Of a DNA stretch of 17,848 bases, positions 7,074 through 14,197 are shown piece after piece; position 1 is the stretch's first letter; every line of letters begins with the position of its first letter. A program made the position numbers and the translations under genes. The DNA is from an uncultured Faecalibacterium sp. (lineage in GTDB: Bacteria > Bacillota > Clostridia > Oscillospirales > Ruminococcaceae). The notes under the pieces were generated by a model, which was not told where the DNA came from, made no database searches, and saw nothing but the letters and a program-made list of their open reading frames with translations. Where the stretch lies: positions 1 to 17,848 of the forward strand of contig CABQHF010000014.1 in NCBI GenBank assembly GCA_902463905.1, given 5' to 3'.

Positions 7074-7092
7074 GAACAAACCGGGAAAACTC

Positions 7093-8262
7093 TCAGCCGG
7101 TCACACCGGCGCGGTAGAGATACGGGTCGCTCTTGAAGCTGTCGAAGCTGTACAGCAGCAGGATCTGGTCGTAGTCGTTGTCGGCGATCAGCTGGTCAAG
7201 GCCGTAGTTGTAATTGCGGAAATCCACCACGTCGATGTCGGCATAGTTGGCGGTGAGGTAGGGCACAAAGCAGTTGGCGTAGCTGTCCTTGATCACCAGG
7301 ATGCGGCCGGTGCCGTCGCCCTGCACCCGGCTCAGGCCGTTGTTGCCGTGCAGGAACATGGCGTACTTGTCGTAGACGGTGAGCTTGTCGGTATCGTACA
7401 GGCCGGTGGTCTCGCCGTCTGTGGGCTGCCCGGCGGCCGTCACGTTGTAGATGGTCAGCTGGTTGGGCAGGTCGTACCAGGTGATGGTGTCCGGCACGGC
7501 GTTCCAGGTGCGGGCCTTGGAGTAGTGGGTGCCGTAGAAGCGATCGGCGGTCAGGGCCGTGTGGGCGGCGGTGTCAAAGGGTGTAAGCCCCAGCGCATCG
7601 CACAGCTGCTGGTAAGCGTAATAGGCACCCAGGCTCGTCCAGTGGTGGTCGGTGCGGTAGTAGATATACTCGCCCTTGTGGCTGGTAAGGGTGCTGCGCA
7701 CATCCACAAAGCGGCCGCCTGCGGCCTGCACGGCGGCGCTGAGCTGGTCGAGGAAGCTGTCCTCGTCCAGCAGGGGCGCATTGGCGGGCACATTCTCCGG
7801 GTAGATGTCCGAAGCAGCGGGCGCCAGCAGCACATTCACCTTGCCGGGGTACCGCTGGCAGAGGGATTCCACCGCGGAAGTGTTCTTGGGCAGGGTGCGC
7901 TCCTCGCTGGAGAGCAGACCGAAGGTGCGGGGGAACATCATGTGTTCCTTGCCCAGCAGGATGCCGCCGTTCTGCTCCTTCTGCAGCAGGGTGGTCTCCA
8001 CCATACTCTGCAGGCTGATCCACTGGTCGCGGCCGAACACCTGATCCTTGACATACTTGGTGTAGGCGGTGAAGTAGCTGTTCAGCCCCTTGGCCGAGAG
8101 CTGGGTCAGGGCCGGGCGCTGGCTGAGGGTGGTGTTCTCCATCTCACTGTAGGCCCGGTCCGGGGTGATCATATCCAGTGCGAACAGCCCCACGAAGAAC
8201 AGGGTGAACACGATCAGCACCGGATAGTGCGGCAGGGAAGTCTTTTTTGCATGCTTGTCCAT
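7093..8262 (-). CDS. DHHW-family protein (AlgX/AlgJ-like, extracytoplasmic)
   Basis: A membrane-anchored SGNH-like protein that, in related systems, partners an MBOAT transporter to acylate cell-surface polymers outside the membrane. A single membrane segment lies at about residues 13-32. The family signatures SEMENTTLSQRP (39-50), TDHHWTS (204-210, the DHHW motif) and VIKDSYANCFVPYL (323-336) are all present. Length is 389 residues, normal for the family. GGGAGGTG precedes the ATG. The start lies 14 bases after the stop of the MBOAT gene, so they form an operon and probably one acylation machine. The acylated polymer (teichoic acid, exopolysaccharide or peptidoglycan) cannot be told from sequence. 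Confidence 0.9.
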   Translation of the reverse strand: MDKHAKKTSLPHYPVLIVFTLFFVGLFALDMITPDRAYSEMENTTLSQRPALTQLSAKGLNSYFTAYTKYVKDQVFGRDQWISLQSMVETTLLQKEQNGGILLGKEHMMFPRTFGLLSSEERTLPKNTSAVESLCQRYPGKVNVLLAPAASDIYPENVPANAPLLDEDSFLDQLSAAVQAAGGRFVDVRSTLTSHKGEYIYYRTDHHWTSLGAYYAYQQLCDALGLTPFDTAAHTALTADRFYGTHYSKARTWNAVPDTITWYDLPNQLTIYNVTAAGQPTDGETTGLYDTDKLTVYDKYAMFLHGNNGLSRVQGDGTGRILVIKDSYANCFVPYLTANYADIDVVDFRNYNYGLDQLIADNDYDQILLLYSFDSFKSDPYLYRAGVTG

Positions 8263-8276
8263 GGATCACACCTCCC

Positions 8277-9695
8277 TCAGAAGTTGAAGTACAGGAACGG
8301 GCTGTTGGTGCTGCCCACCACATAGGCGGTGGAGACCACCAGCAGGGCCAGGATGGTGGCACAGCGGGTGACGACATTGCGCCGCAGCAGGTTCCAGATC
8401 TTTTCGATCAGCGGGGTGCAGCAGATCACACTGACGATGAGCAGCACACCGTAGTTGCGCAGGAAATACAGCGGGGACACGCCGCCGGAGGGGATGAACA
8501 GCTTCTGGAACAGCAGCCCGAAGCTCACGCCGGTGTCGTTGCCCACGAACATGGCCCAGCCCACCACCACGAGGAACAGGGTGTAGATGTGGGGCCACAC
8601 TTTGCCCTTTTTGAGGTGGGGCAGCAGGAACAGCTTTTCGATGGCCAGCAGCACAAAGTAGTACAGGCCCCAGCAGATGAAGTTCCAGTTGGCACCGTGC
8701 CAGATGCCGGTGAGCAGCTCCACGATGAACAGGTTCAAAATCTGACGTTTGAGACCCTTGCGGTTGCCGCCCAGCGGGATATACACATACTCCCGGAACC
8801 AGCCGGACAGGGTCATGTGCCAGCGCCGCCAGAACTCGGTGATGGAGGCGGAGATATACGGGTAATTGAAGTTTGCCGGGAAGTCGAACCCCAGCATCTT
8901 GCCCATGCCGATGCCCATCATGGAGTAGCCGGAAAAGTCGAAGTACAGCTGCAGGCTGTAGGCAAGGATGCCCAGCCACACCAGCGGAGTGGAGGCATTG
9001 TCCAGCCCCACGAAAGTGGTGGAAGCGCTGTCGGCCACGCCGATGATGTCGGTCCACAAAGCGCCGATGGCATCCGCCAGTAGCACCTTTTTGGCCAGAC
9101 CGAAGGTGAACAGGGTCATGCCCTCTTCAATTTGCTTTAAATTGTAGCGGTGCTTGTAGACGTGCAGCTGGTCGGAGACGTCCCGGTACTTGACGATGGG
9201 GCCTGCAATCAGTTGCGGGAACATGACCACATAGGCACCAAAATCGATGATGTTGCGCTCGGCCTTCACATCCCGGCGGTAGACGTCGATGGAGTAGGAA
9301 AGGGTCTGGAAGGTGTAGAAGCTGATGCCCAGCGGCAGGGTGCCGATGCCCTGGATCTCGGCAAAGGTGGTGCCCAGCAGGGCGTTGGCGCTGCGCAGCA
9401 CGAAGTTTGCGTACTTGAAGTAGAACAGCATACCCAGACTGCCGATGAGGGCAATGAGCAGAAAGACCCTGCGCAGGGCAGGCTTTGCGTCAAAATGTTC
9501 GATGGCGAGGCCGCAGAGATAGTTGATGAGGATGAGGGCCACCATGACCGGGAAGAACCGGACCTCGCCCCAGCAGTAGAACACCAGGCTGCAAAGGAAC
9601 AGCACGGTGTTCTTGAGCTTTGCGGGCGCAAGGTAGTACAGCGCCAGCGTGATGGGCAAAAACCGGAACAGGAAAATAATGGTGCTGAAAACCAA
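8277..9695 (-). CDS. MBOAT-family membrane O-acyltransferase (AlgI/DltB-like)
   Basis: A polytopic membrane enzyme expected to move acyl groups across the membrane for O-acylation of an envelope polymer. Signatures include QLIAGPIVKYRDV (161-173), SITEFWRRWHMTLSGWFREY (284-303) and GIWHGANWNF, with the catalytic histidine at 333. Length is 472 residues with about ten or more hydrophobic segments, matching AlgI/PatA-type proteins. It is longer than typical DltB, and no dltA, dltC or dltD lies nearby, so an AlgI-like role is more likely than D-alanylation. The start is a TTG at 9695: AAAGGAGG lies 8 bases upstream and homology begins there. Followed after 14 bases by its DHHW partner. Confidence 0.93.
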   Translation of the reverse strand: MVFSTIIFLFRFLPITLALYYLAPAKLKNTVLFLCSLVFYCWGEVRFFPVMVALILINYLCGLAIEHFDAKPALRRVFLLIALIGSLGMLFYFKYANFVLRSANALLGTTFAEIQGIGTLPLGISFYTFQTLSYSIDVYRRDVKAERNIIDFGAYVVMFPQLIAGPIVKYRDVSDQLHVYKHRYNLKQIEEGMTLFTFGLAKKVLLADAIGALWTDIIGVADSASTTFVGLDNASTPLVWLGILAYSLQLYFDFSGYSMMGIGMGKMLGFDFPANFNYPYISASITEFWRRWHMTLSGWFREYVYIPLGGNRKGLKRQILNLFIVELLTGIWHGANWNFICWGLYYFVLLAIEKLFLLPHLKKGKVWPHIYTLFLVVVGWAMFVGNDTGVSFGLLFQKLFIPSGGVSPLYFLRNYGVLLIVSVICCTPLIEKIWNLLRRNVVTRCATILALLVVSTAYVVGSTNSPFLYFNF

Positions 9696-9735
9696 GGCGT
9701 CAGCCTCCTTTTGGATTGATTTAGCGGAAGAAAGG

Positions 9736-9753
9736 CTTCCCCCAAGGGGGAAG
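9736..9753. repeat. Short perfect palindrome, possible dispersed repeat
   Basis: CTTCCCCC-AA-GGGGGAAG is an 8-bp perfect inverted repeat in the 128-base gap upstream of the MBOAT gene. It carries no T run on either strand. It resembles the small G/C-rich hairpins scattered between genes in gut Clostridia, and its arms resemble the terminator arms at 5982-6010. I call it a candidate intergenic repeat, not a proven family. Confidence 0.35.
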
Positions 9754-9776
9754 GCAACTGCATAAGACGTTTACCG

Positions 9777-9811
9777 AAAAAAGCCGATGCCGCAGATGGC
9801 ACCGGCTTTTT
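9777..9811 (-). terminator. Terminator after the DUF4358-like lipoprotein gene
   Basis: A stem pairs AAAAAAGCCGATGCC (9777-9791) with GGCACCGGCTTTT (9798-9810), with one mismatched/wobble position and a 6-base loop. On the minus strand it ends in TTTTTT. It starts 13 bases after the lipoprotein stop. It could work on either strand. Confidence 0.8.
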
Positions 9812-9823
9812 CAAATGTCAGAT

Positions 9824-10402
9824 TCAGTCTGCCAGGGCGCTGTCCACGGTGCTGTCCAGATCGGCAGTGCACTCGTTGGAGGCGATCACCATGACGACGC
9901 GGTTGTCCTTGTAGGCGATGACGGCGTTCTCCACATTGGTCTGTGCCTGAGCGAACTCAGCGTAGTTGCCGTAGAAGGCCACCTGATCCTGCTGGTAGGC
10001 GGTCAGCTGGTTGGCGATGTCCTCAGCCTTGCCATCGGCAGCCTCGATCACCAGCACCAGGCCGGCATCGCCGTTGTCGTTGCTCTTCACGCCCTTGTAG
10101 CTCACCACGTCATCGGCCTGCAGACCGAAGTCGTACTCGATGTTCATGGCTGCGATCTCGAACTGGTTGGAGATGGGGTCGGCCTGCAGCAGGGTGTTGT
10201 AGATACCGTCCAGGTCGGCAGTGCCGTTCTCTTCAGCAGCGGCGGAGCCTGCTATGCTGGAAGCTGCCTGCGAAGCAGCAGCAGAGGAAGCAGCGGAAGA
10301 GGCAACGGAAGAAGAGGCAGAGCTGCCGCCGCAGCCGGTCAGCACAGCGGCAGACAGGGCAGCGCAGAGAGCCAGAGATGCGATTTTTGTGCGGTTTATC
10401 AT
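9824..10402 (-). CDS. DUF4358-like lipoprotein
   Basis: A predicted surface lipoprotein of 192 residues. A signal peptide at 1-20 ends in the lipobox LTGC, with the lipidated cysteine near residue 24. A Ser/Ala-rich linker (about 27-56) is followed by a folded domain containing ADLDGIYNTLLQADPI, a central AGLVLVIEA strand, an AQTNVENAVIAYKDNRVVMVIAS segment and an Asp-rich end. This pattern fits the DUF4358 family of clostridial lipoproteins, whose function is unknown to me. AGAAGGAA lies before the ATG. The gene has its own likely promoter and terminator, and lies just upstream of the MBOAT/DHHW operon, which may be a functional hint but is not proof. Confidence 0.8.
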   Translation of the reverse strand: MINRTKIASLALCAALSAAVLTGCGGSSASSSVASSAASSAAASQAASSIAGSAAAEENGTADLDGIYNTLLQADPISNQFEIAAMNIEYDFGLQADDVVSYKGVKSNDNGDAGLVLVIEAADGKAEDIANQLTAYQQDQVAFYGNYAEFAQAQTNVENAVIAYKDNRVVMVIASNECTADLDSTVDSALAD

Positions 10403-10476
10403 AAATTGTTCCTTCTTTTGTTGAAATCATTCGTCCTGTTGCAGATGTGTGTGCAAACACCGGGCAGAACAGTATT

Positions 10477-10505
10477 ATCTTACCATATCGGGGGGCAAAA
10501 TGCAA
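10477..10505 (-). promoter_or_regulatory. Probable sigma-A promoter of the lipoprotein gene
   Basis: On the minus strand TTGCAT (10505-10500), a 17-base spacer and TAAGAT (10482-10477) give a reasonable vegetative promoter, about 75 bases upstream of the ATG. The 141-base gap to vanY has no clear terminator. Confidence 0.45.
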
Positions 10506-10543
10506 CGAAAAGGCACCCTTTTACAGGCGGGTTTTACACATTC

Positions 10544-11452
10544 TTAACCTGTGACGGACTGCCCGGCGGCCAGCTTCTGTAAAACCGCGACGGCGTCCTC
10601 CAGGCACAGGCCGCTCTGGCTGATGAGGGCGGCGCTTTCCGGCCCCACATAGCGCCAGTGCCACGGCTCATAGGTGATCTCGGTGACGGCTTCAGCTTCC
10701 TTCGGGTAGCGCAGGATGAAGCCATACTCCACCGCGTGCTGGCTCAGCCAGCGGAAAGCGGCGGTGTTTTCAAAACCTTCGTCCAGAGTGGGGTGCTCCG
10801 GGGCATTCAGGTCGGCGGCAAGGCCGGTGGCGTGCTCGGAGTAGCCCGGCGGGTTCACGATGGCGGCGGCCTTTTCCCTGGCCTCCGCCTCACTGTAACC
10901 TTTCTCGCGGAACTGGGCGACCTTGTTATTGTAGAGGTTAGTCTGGTATGCCACGCTGCGGTAGCCGCTCTGCATCCGGATGTCCACGCCGTCCTTTGCG
11001 GCTGCGGCCTGCATGGCGAAAAAGGCGTCGGCGGCCTCGGTCTGCAGGTCCTTGTTGATGGCGGTGGAAGAGCCGCACTCCTTGGTGGTGATGGTGTAAT
11101 CGTCCGCCAGCTTGTGGGTGTGGTTCACCAGCACCATGCGGGGGTCATCCAGCAGGACCTGCGCCTGCTGGGCCGTCAGCAGGCCGTTTTCAGCGCCTTC
11201 TGTGGTGTCGGAAACAGCGGCTGCGCTGGAAGCATCCGGGCTTTCAGGGACGCTGGAAACTTCGGGAACACTGGAAGCGGCCGGGTCCGACTGCGCGGAT
11301 TCTGCCGAGGCAGCAGGCACCGCCTGCTTGCGGTGGAGCACAAGGGAGGTGCCGCCCACGGCCAGGCAGACCACCAGGGCCAGCCCTGCAACGCGGCGGA
11401 TGGAACGGATGCGGCGGCGGCGGCGGTAACGCGAAGGATGATTGGTAGACAT
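10544..11452 (-). CDS. VanY-type D-alanyl-D-alanine carboxypeptidase (peptidase M15B)
   Basis: A zinc D,D-carboxypeptidase that trims the terminal D-Ala of peptidoglycan stem peptides outside the membrane. An Arg-rich N-terminus (residues 9-20) and one membrane segment (about 21-40) precede a Ser/Ala/Pro-rich linker (45-90). The M15B domain shows QSGYRSVAYQTNLYNN (161-176), SEHATGLAADL with H207 and D214, and EPWHWRYVG with E262 and H265, so all zinc and catalytic residues are present. Length from the ATG at 11452 is 302 residues; AGAAGG lies about 6 bases upstream. The longer reading frame upstream has no ribosome binding site and overlaps spoVAC. Divergent from the spoVA operon. Housekeeping wall trimming or spore cortex work are both possible; no vanR/S/H/A genes lie nearby. 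Confidence 0.92.
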   Translation of the reverse strand: MSTNHPSRYRRRRRIRSIRRVAGLALVVCLAVGGTSLVLHRKQAVPAASAESAQSDPAASSVPEVSSVPESPDASSAAAVSDTTEGAENGLLTAQQAQVLLDDPRMVLVNHTHKLADDYTITTKECGSSTAINKDLQTEAADAFFAMQAAAAKDGVDIRMQSGYRSVAYQTNLYNNKVAQFREKGYSEAEAREKAAAIVNPPGYSEHATGLAADLNAPEHPTLDEGFENTAAFRWLSQHAVEYGFILRYPKEAEAVTEITYEPWHWRYVGPESAALISQSGLCLEDAVAVLQKLAAGQSVTG

Positions 11453-11472
11453 AAAATACCTTCTTTCAGAAA

Positions 11473-11502
11473 GGATAAAGTGCAGCCTGCCGGGGCAAAC
11501 TA
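11473..11502 (+). promoter_or_regulatory. Sigma-G-like promoter of spoVACDE
   Basis: GGATA at 11473-11477, an 18-base spacer and CAAACTA at 11496-11502 resemble the sigma-G pattern (GHATR, 17-18 bases, CATWHTA) with one mismatch in each box. spoVA operons are sigma-G-dependent in B. subtilis. The layout parallels the box pair in front of spoVT at 117-145. Confidence 0.4.
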
Positions 11503-11520
11503 TGCCCGGAGGGGAGCACG

Positions 11521-11970
11521 ATGAAGATGACAGCACAGGAATATGCGCGCCGGGTGCGGCGCACGGGGCCCCATTCGCCCCTGCTGGCCGACAGTGTGTG
11601 GGCCTTTTGCGTGGGCGGCGGCATCTGCCTGCTGGGCGAGGTGCTGCGGCAGCGGTTTCTGGCAGCCGGGCTGGAAGCCGAACTGGCAGGAACCCTGACC
11701 AGCTGCAGCCTGATCGCGCTCTCAGCGGTGCTCACCACCCTGGGCTGGTACCAGAAACTGGCCGCCCGGGCCGGGGCCGGGTCGCTGGTGCCCATCACCG
11801 GCTTTGCCAATGCGGTGGTCAGTGCGGCCATCGAGTTCAAAGCGGAAGGGCGGGTGCTGGGCACCGGAGCCAAGATGTTCACCATCGCCGGGCCGGTCAT
11901 CGTATACGGCACGCTGGCGGCGGTGGTGTACGGCGCGGTGCTGTGGCTGAAAGGGCTGCTCCCTGTATAA
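11521..11970 (+). CDS. spoVAC: Stage V sporulation protein AC
   Basis: SpoVAC is an inner-membrane channel component needed to load dipicolinic acid into the forespore and release it at germination. The 149-residue product has a short basic N-terminus (AQEYARRVRR) and four to five hydrophobic segments, starting with SVWAFCVGGGICLLGE, plus the conserved GSLVPITGFANAVVSAAIEFKAEG and GTGAKMF stretches. Length is that of the Bacillus protein (about 150). GGAGGGGAG precedes the ATG. First gene of a spoVAC-D-E set; spoVAA, AB and AF are absent here, as is usual for Clostridia. Confidence 0.95.
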   Translation: MKMTAQEYARRVRRTGPHSPLLADSVWAFCVGGGICLLGEVLRQRFLAAGLEAELAGTLTSCSLIALSAVLTTLGWYQKLAARAGAGSLVPITGFANAVVSAAIEFKAEGRVLGTGAKMFTIAGPVIVYGTLAAVVYGAVLWLKGLLPV

Positions 11971-12061
11971 TACGATGCAGCCGGGCCGCAGATTGCACAG
12001 CGGCTCTCTATAGTATAGCACAACCCGGTGGATTTTTTGCCGGAAAGGAGAAATTTTGTTC

Positions 12062-13084
12062 ATGACACAACGATGCGGCGACACACTGCTGTTCCGCACG
12101 CCGCCCGTGATCGCTGCGCAGGCGGCGGTGGGCGGCAAAAAGGAGGGGGAAGGCCCGCTGGCTGCAGCCTTTGATGAGCTGAGCAGTGACAACCGGTTCG
12201 GCCAGAGCAGCTGGGAGGCGGCGGAAAAATACCTGCAGCTGCGGGCGGCCCGGCTCTGCCTGCAGAAGGCGCAGCTGCCCGAAGAAAAGGTCCGGCTGGT
12301 GCTGGCAGGGGACTTGCAGGCCCAGTGTACGGCCTCCGGTTATGCCATGCGGGAGTTGGGTGTACCCTTTGCCGGGGTGTTCGGGGCCTGCAGTACCATG
12401 GCGGAAACACTGGGTCTGGGGGCTGCGCTGTGCGCCTCCGGGGCGGCGGAGCACCTGCTGGCCATGGCGTCCAGCCATTTCTGTGCCGCCGAGCGGCAGT
12501 TCCGCACCCCGCTGAGCTACGGCGCTGTACGCACCCCCACCGCTCAGTGGACCGTAACGGCGGCAGGCTGCTGCCTGCTGCAGCCTGCCGGGCCGGGCGT
12601 GCCGATAGCGGCGGCCACCTTCGGCCGTGTGCAGGATTATCAGGTCAGGGACATCAACAACATGGGCGCGGCCATGGCCCCGGCAGCCGCGTCCACCCTG
12701 CTGCATTATTTTGCCGACACCCACACCGAGCCGCAGGAATTCGACTGTATCTACACCGGGGACCTGGGGCAGGTGGGCAGCAGCCTGCTGCGGGAGCTGC
12801 TGGCGGCCGAGGGCCTGCTGGTGAAGAACCATGTGGATTGCGGCTGCATCCTGTTCGACGCCGCGGAACAGCAGGTGAAAAGCGGCGGTTCCGGGCCGGG
12901 CTGCTGTGCCGCGGTGCTGTGCGGGCACATCCTGCCCCGCCTGCTGCGCCGCAGCCAGAAGCGGGTGCTGTTCGTGGCAACCGGTGCCCTGATGAGTCAG
13001 ACCACTTTTCTGCAGAAGGAGAGCATCCCGGCGGTGGCGCACCTTGTGGAGCTGCGCGCGCCGGAGAAGGAGAGCGGAGCATGA
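12062..13084 (+). CDS. spoVAD: Stage V sporulation protein AD
   Basis: SpoVAD is a thiolase-fold protein on the outer face of the spore inner membrane that binds dipicolinic acid. Recognisable stretches are SSDNRFGQSSWEAAEKYLQ, the pseudo-active-site Cys in GVFGACSTMAETLG, MASSHFCAAERQFRTPLSYG, GRVQDYQVRDINNMGAAMAPAA and the end GALMSQTTFLQKESIPAVAHLVEL. Length is 340 residues, normal. AAGGAG at 12045-12050 lies 11 bases before the ATG at 12062 but 5 bases before a TTG at 12056 (two codons longer), so the start is uncertain by two residues. The 91-base gap after spoVAC has a weak GCCGC/GCGGC hairpin only. The stop overlaps spoVAE by four bases. Confidence 0.95.
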   Translation: MTQRCGDTLLFRTPPVIAAQAAVGGKKEGEGPLAAAFDELSSDNRFGQSSWEAAEKYLQLRAARLCLQKAQLPEEKVRLVLAGDLQAQCTASGYAMRELGVPFAGVFGACSTMAETLGLGAALCASGAAEHLLAMASSHFCAAERQFRTPLSYGAVRTPTAQWTVTAAGCCLLQPAGPGVPIAAATFGRVQDYQVRDINNMGAAMAPAAASTLLHYFADTHTEPQEFDCIYTGDLGQVGSSLLRELLAAEGLLVKNHVDCGCILFDAAEQQVKSGGSGPGCCAAVLCGHILPRLLRRSQKRVLFVATGALMSQTTFLQKESIPAVAHLVELRAPEKESGA

Positions 13085-13437
13085 ATTATTTCTGGGCGTT
13101 CTGTGTGGGCGGCGGCATCTGTGTGGTGGGTCAGCTGCTCATCGACCTCACCGGCCTGACCCCGGCCCGCATCCTCACGGGTTATGTGGTGGCCGGGGTG
13201 GTGCTGTCGGCCATCGGGTGGTATGCCCCGCTGGCCGAGTTTGCAGGCTGCGGGGCCACAGTGCCGCTGCTGGGCTTCGGCCACCTGCTGGCAAAAGGGG
13301 TGCGCACCGCACTGGAGGAAGAGGGAGCCGTGGGCATCCTCACTGGCGGGCTCACTGCCGCTGCGGCCGGCATTACCACCAGCCTTGTGTGCGGCGTGGT
13401 GTGCTCCTGGGTGGGCAAGAGCCACGACCAGAACTGA
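13081..13437 (+). CDS. spoVAE: Stage V sporulation protein AE
   Basis: This is the third gene of the dipicolinic acid channel operon, encoding a 118-residue polytopic membrane protein. It opens MNYFWAFCVGGGICVVGQLL, clearly paralogous to SpoVAC's WAFCVGGGICLLGE. It continues with LTPARILTGYVVAGVVLSAI, GATVPLLGFGHLLAKGV and EEGAVGILTGGLTAAAAG, the conserved SpoVAE pattern, for a normal length of about 116-118. The start overlaps the spoVAD stop (ATGA) and is preceded by GAAGGAGAG, so translation is coupled. It is easily missed because the same frame stays open far upstream through spoVAD. No terminator separates it from the following tetR promoter. Confidence 0.95.
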   Translation: MNYFWAFCVGGGICVVGQLLIDLTGLTPARILTGYVVAGVVLSAIGWYAPLAEFAGCGATVPLLGFGHLLAKGVRTALEEEGAVGILTGGLTAAAAGITTSLVCGVVCSWVGKSHDQN

Positions 13438-13446
13438 AAAAACGGC

Positions 13447-13475
13447 TTGACAGGACGGCGCGGCGGGTGTATGCT
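13447..13475 (+). promoter_or_regulatory. Sigma-A promoter of the tetR-family gene
   Basis: TTGACA at 13447-13452, a 17-base spacer and TATGCT at 13470-13475 form a strong vegetative promoter just after the spoVAE stop. The palindromic operator starts 4 bases downstream and covers the expected start point near 13482, implying autorepression. Confidence 0.8.
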
Positions 13476-13478
13476 GAA

Positions 13479-13501
13479 GATACAGACCAGCGGTCCGTAA
13501 A
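13479..13501 (+). promoter_or_regulatory. TetR-family operator, copy 1
   Basis: TACAGACC-AGC-GGTCCGTA forms an imperfect palindrome matching the perfect palindrome at 14198-14220 at 19 of 23 aligned positions. It overlaps the tetR transcription start and abuts the AGGAGG at 13501-13506. Two copies, one in front of each gene of the regulator/exporter pair, identify it as the regulator's own binding site. Confidence 0.8.
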
Positions 13502-13514
13502 GGAGGACGAGCAG

Positions 13515-14153
13515 ATGCCGCGCAACAAATATCCGGAACAGACGGTGGAAAAGATCCTGGATGCCGCCGCCGCACTCTTTGCGGAAAAGGGCTACCAGAG
13601 CACCACTTTGCAGGACATCATCGACGCAACGGGTCTTTCCAAGGGGGCGGTGTACCATCATTTCCGCTCCAAGGAGGAGATCGCCCGGAAGGTGGGTGAC
13701 CGCATGGGGGATGAGATGTGGGAGCCGCTGCGCCGCATCCGGGAAGCAGCGGGCCTGACCGGCCTGCAGAAGCTGCAGGCAGTGTTTGCGATGTCCTTTG
13801 CAGGAGACCGGCAGCAGCGCATGGGCCGCACTTTGCCGCACCTGACCGATGACCCGTATTTTCTGGTACTGGAGTGGCAGAGCATCGAGGAACGTCTGGT
13901 GCCGGAGTGCATTGCGCCCCTTGTCCGGCAGGGCGTGGCCGATGGCAGCATCCATACCGGAGACCCCGATGCACTGGCCGGTGCGCTGTTCTTTCTGGCC
14001 GATCTGTGGCTGCCGCCCCAGAGCCGCCCTACGACTCGCACGCAGCAGCGAGCACGCAACCGGGTCTTTCAGCAGATGACAAGGGCGCTGGGGCTGGACC
14101 TGCTCACGGAGGAACAGGCCCTTCAGCTGGAAGAACTGTGCCCGGAGAAATAA
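13515..14153 (+). CDS. TetR/AcrR-family transcriptional regulator
   Basis: A ligand-responsive repressor, expected to control itself and the MFS exporter that follows. The N-terminal HTH is clear: ILDAAAALFAEKGYQSTTLQ (14-33) and DIIDATGLSKGAVYHHFRSKEEI (34-56). The C-terminal ligand-binding domain (about 60-212) does not identify the effector. Length is 212 residues. AGGAGG at 13501-13506 lies 8 bases before the ATG; the same frame stays open far upstream through spoVAE, so homology and ribosome binding site decide the start. It lies between two copies of one palindrome and is closed by a terminator. Confidence 0.93.
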   Translation: MPRNKYPEQTVEKILDAAAALFAEKGYQSTTLQDIIDATGLSKGAVYHHFRSKEEIARKVGDRMGDEMWEPLRRIREAAGLTGLQKLQAVFAMSFAGDRQQRMGRTLPHLTDDPYFLVLEWQSIEERLVPECIAPLVRQGVADGSIHTGDPDALAGALFFLADLWLPPQSRPTTRTQQRARNRVFQQMTRALGLDLLTEEQALQLEELCPEK

Positions 14154-14166
14154 CAGAAAAAGAGTC

Positions 14167-14189
14167 GGCGGAGAAAGCTCCGCCTTTTT
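14167..14189 (+). terminator. Terminator after the tetR-family gene
   Basis: A perfect 7-bp stem (GGCGGAG at 14167-14173 with CTCCGCC at 14178-14184, loop AAAG) is followed by TTTTT at 14185-14189. It lies only 9 bases before the second operator, so the exporter is transcribed from its own start under the same repressor or by read-through. Confidence 0.8.
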
Positions 14190-14197
14190 CAGACGAT

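Noticed and set aside
7036..8325. 429-residue plus-strand frame over the DHHW gene
   Set aside because: Val/Gly/His-rich shadow that would include the minus-strand terminator; the minus strand has the intact DHHW protein.
7093..9695. MBOAT gene as dltB of a D-alanylation operon
   Set aside because: No dltA, dltC or dltD is adjacent, the protein is longer than typical DltB, and the partner carries DHHW rather than DltD signatures.
10544..11452. vanY as part of a vancomycin resistance cluster
   Set aside because: No vanR, vanS, vanH, vanA/B or vanX genes nearby; M15B carboxypeptidases are common housekeeping enzymes in Clostridia.
12325..13080. Upstream extension of the SpoVAE reading frame through spoVAD
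   Set aside because: The frame is open only by chance; the true gene starts at 13081 with a ribosome binding site and an ATGA overlap, where SpoVAE homology begins.
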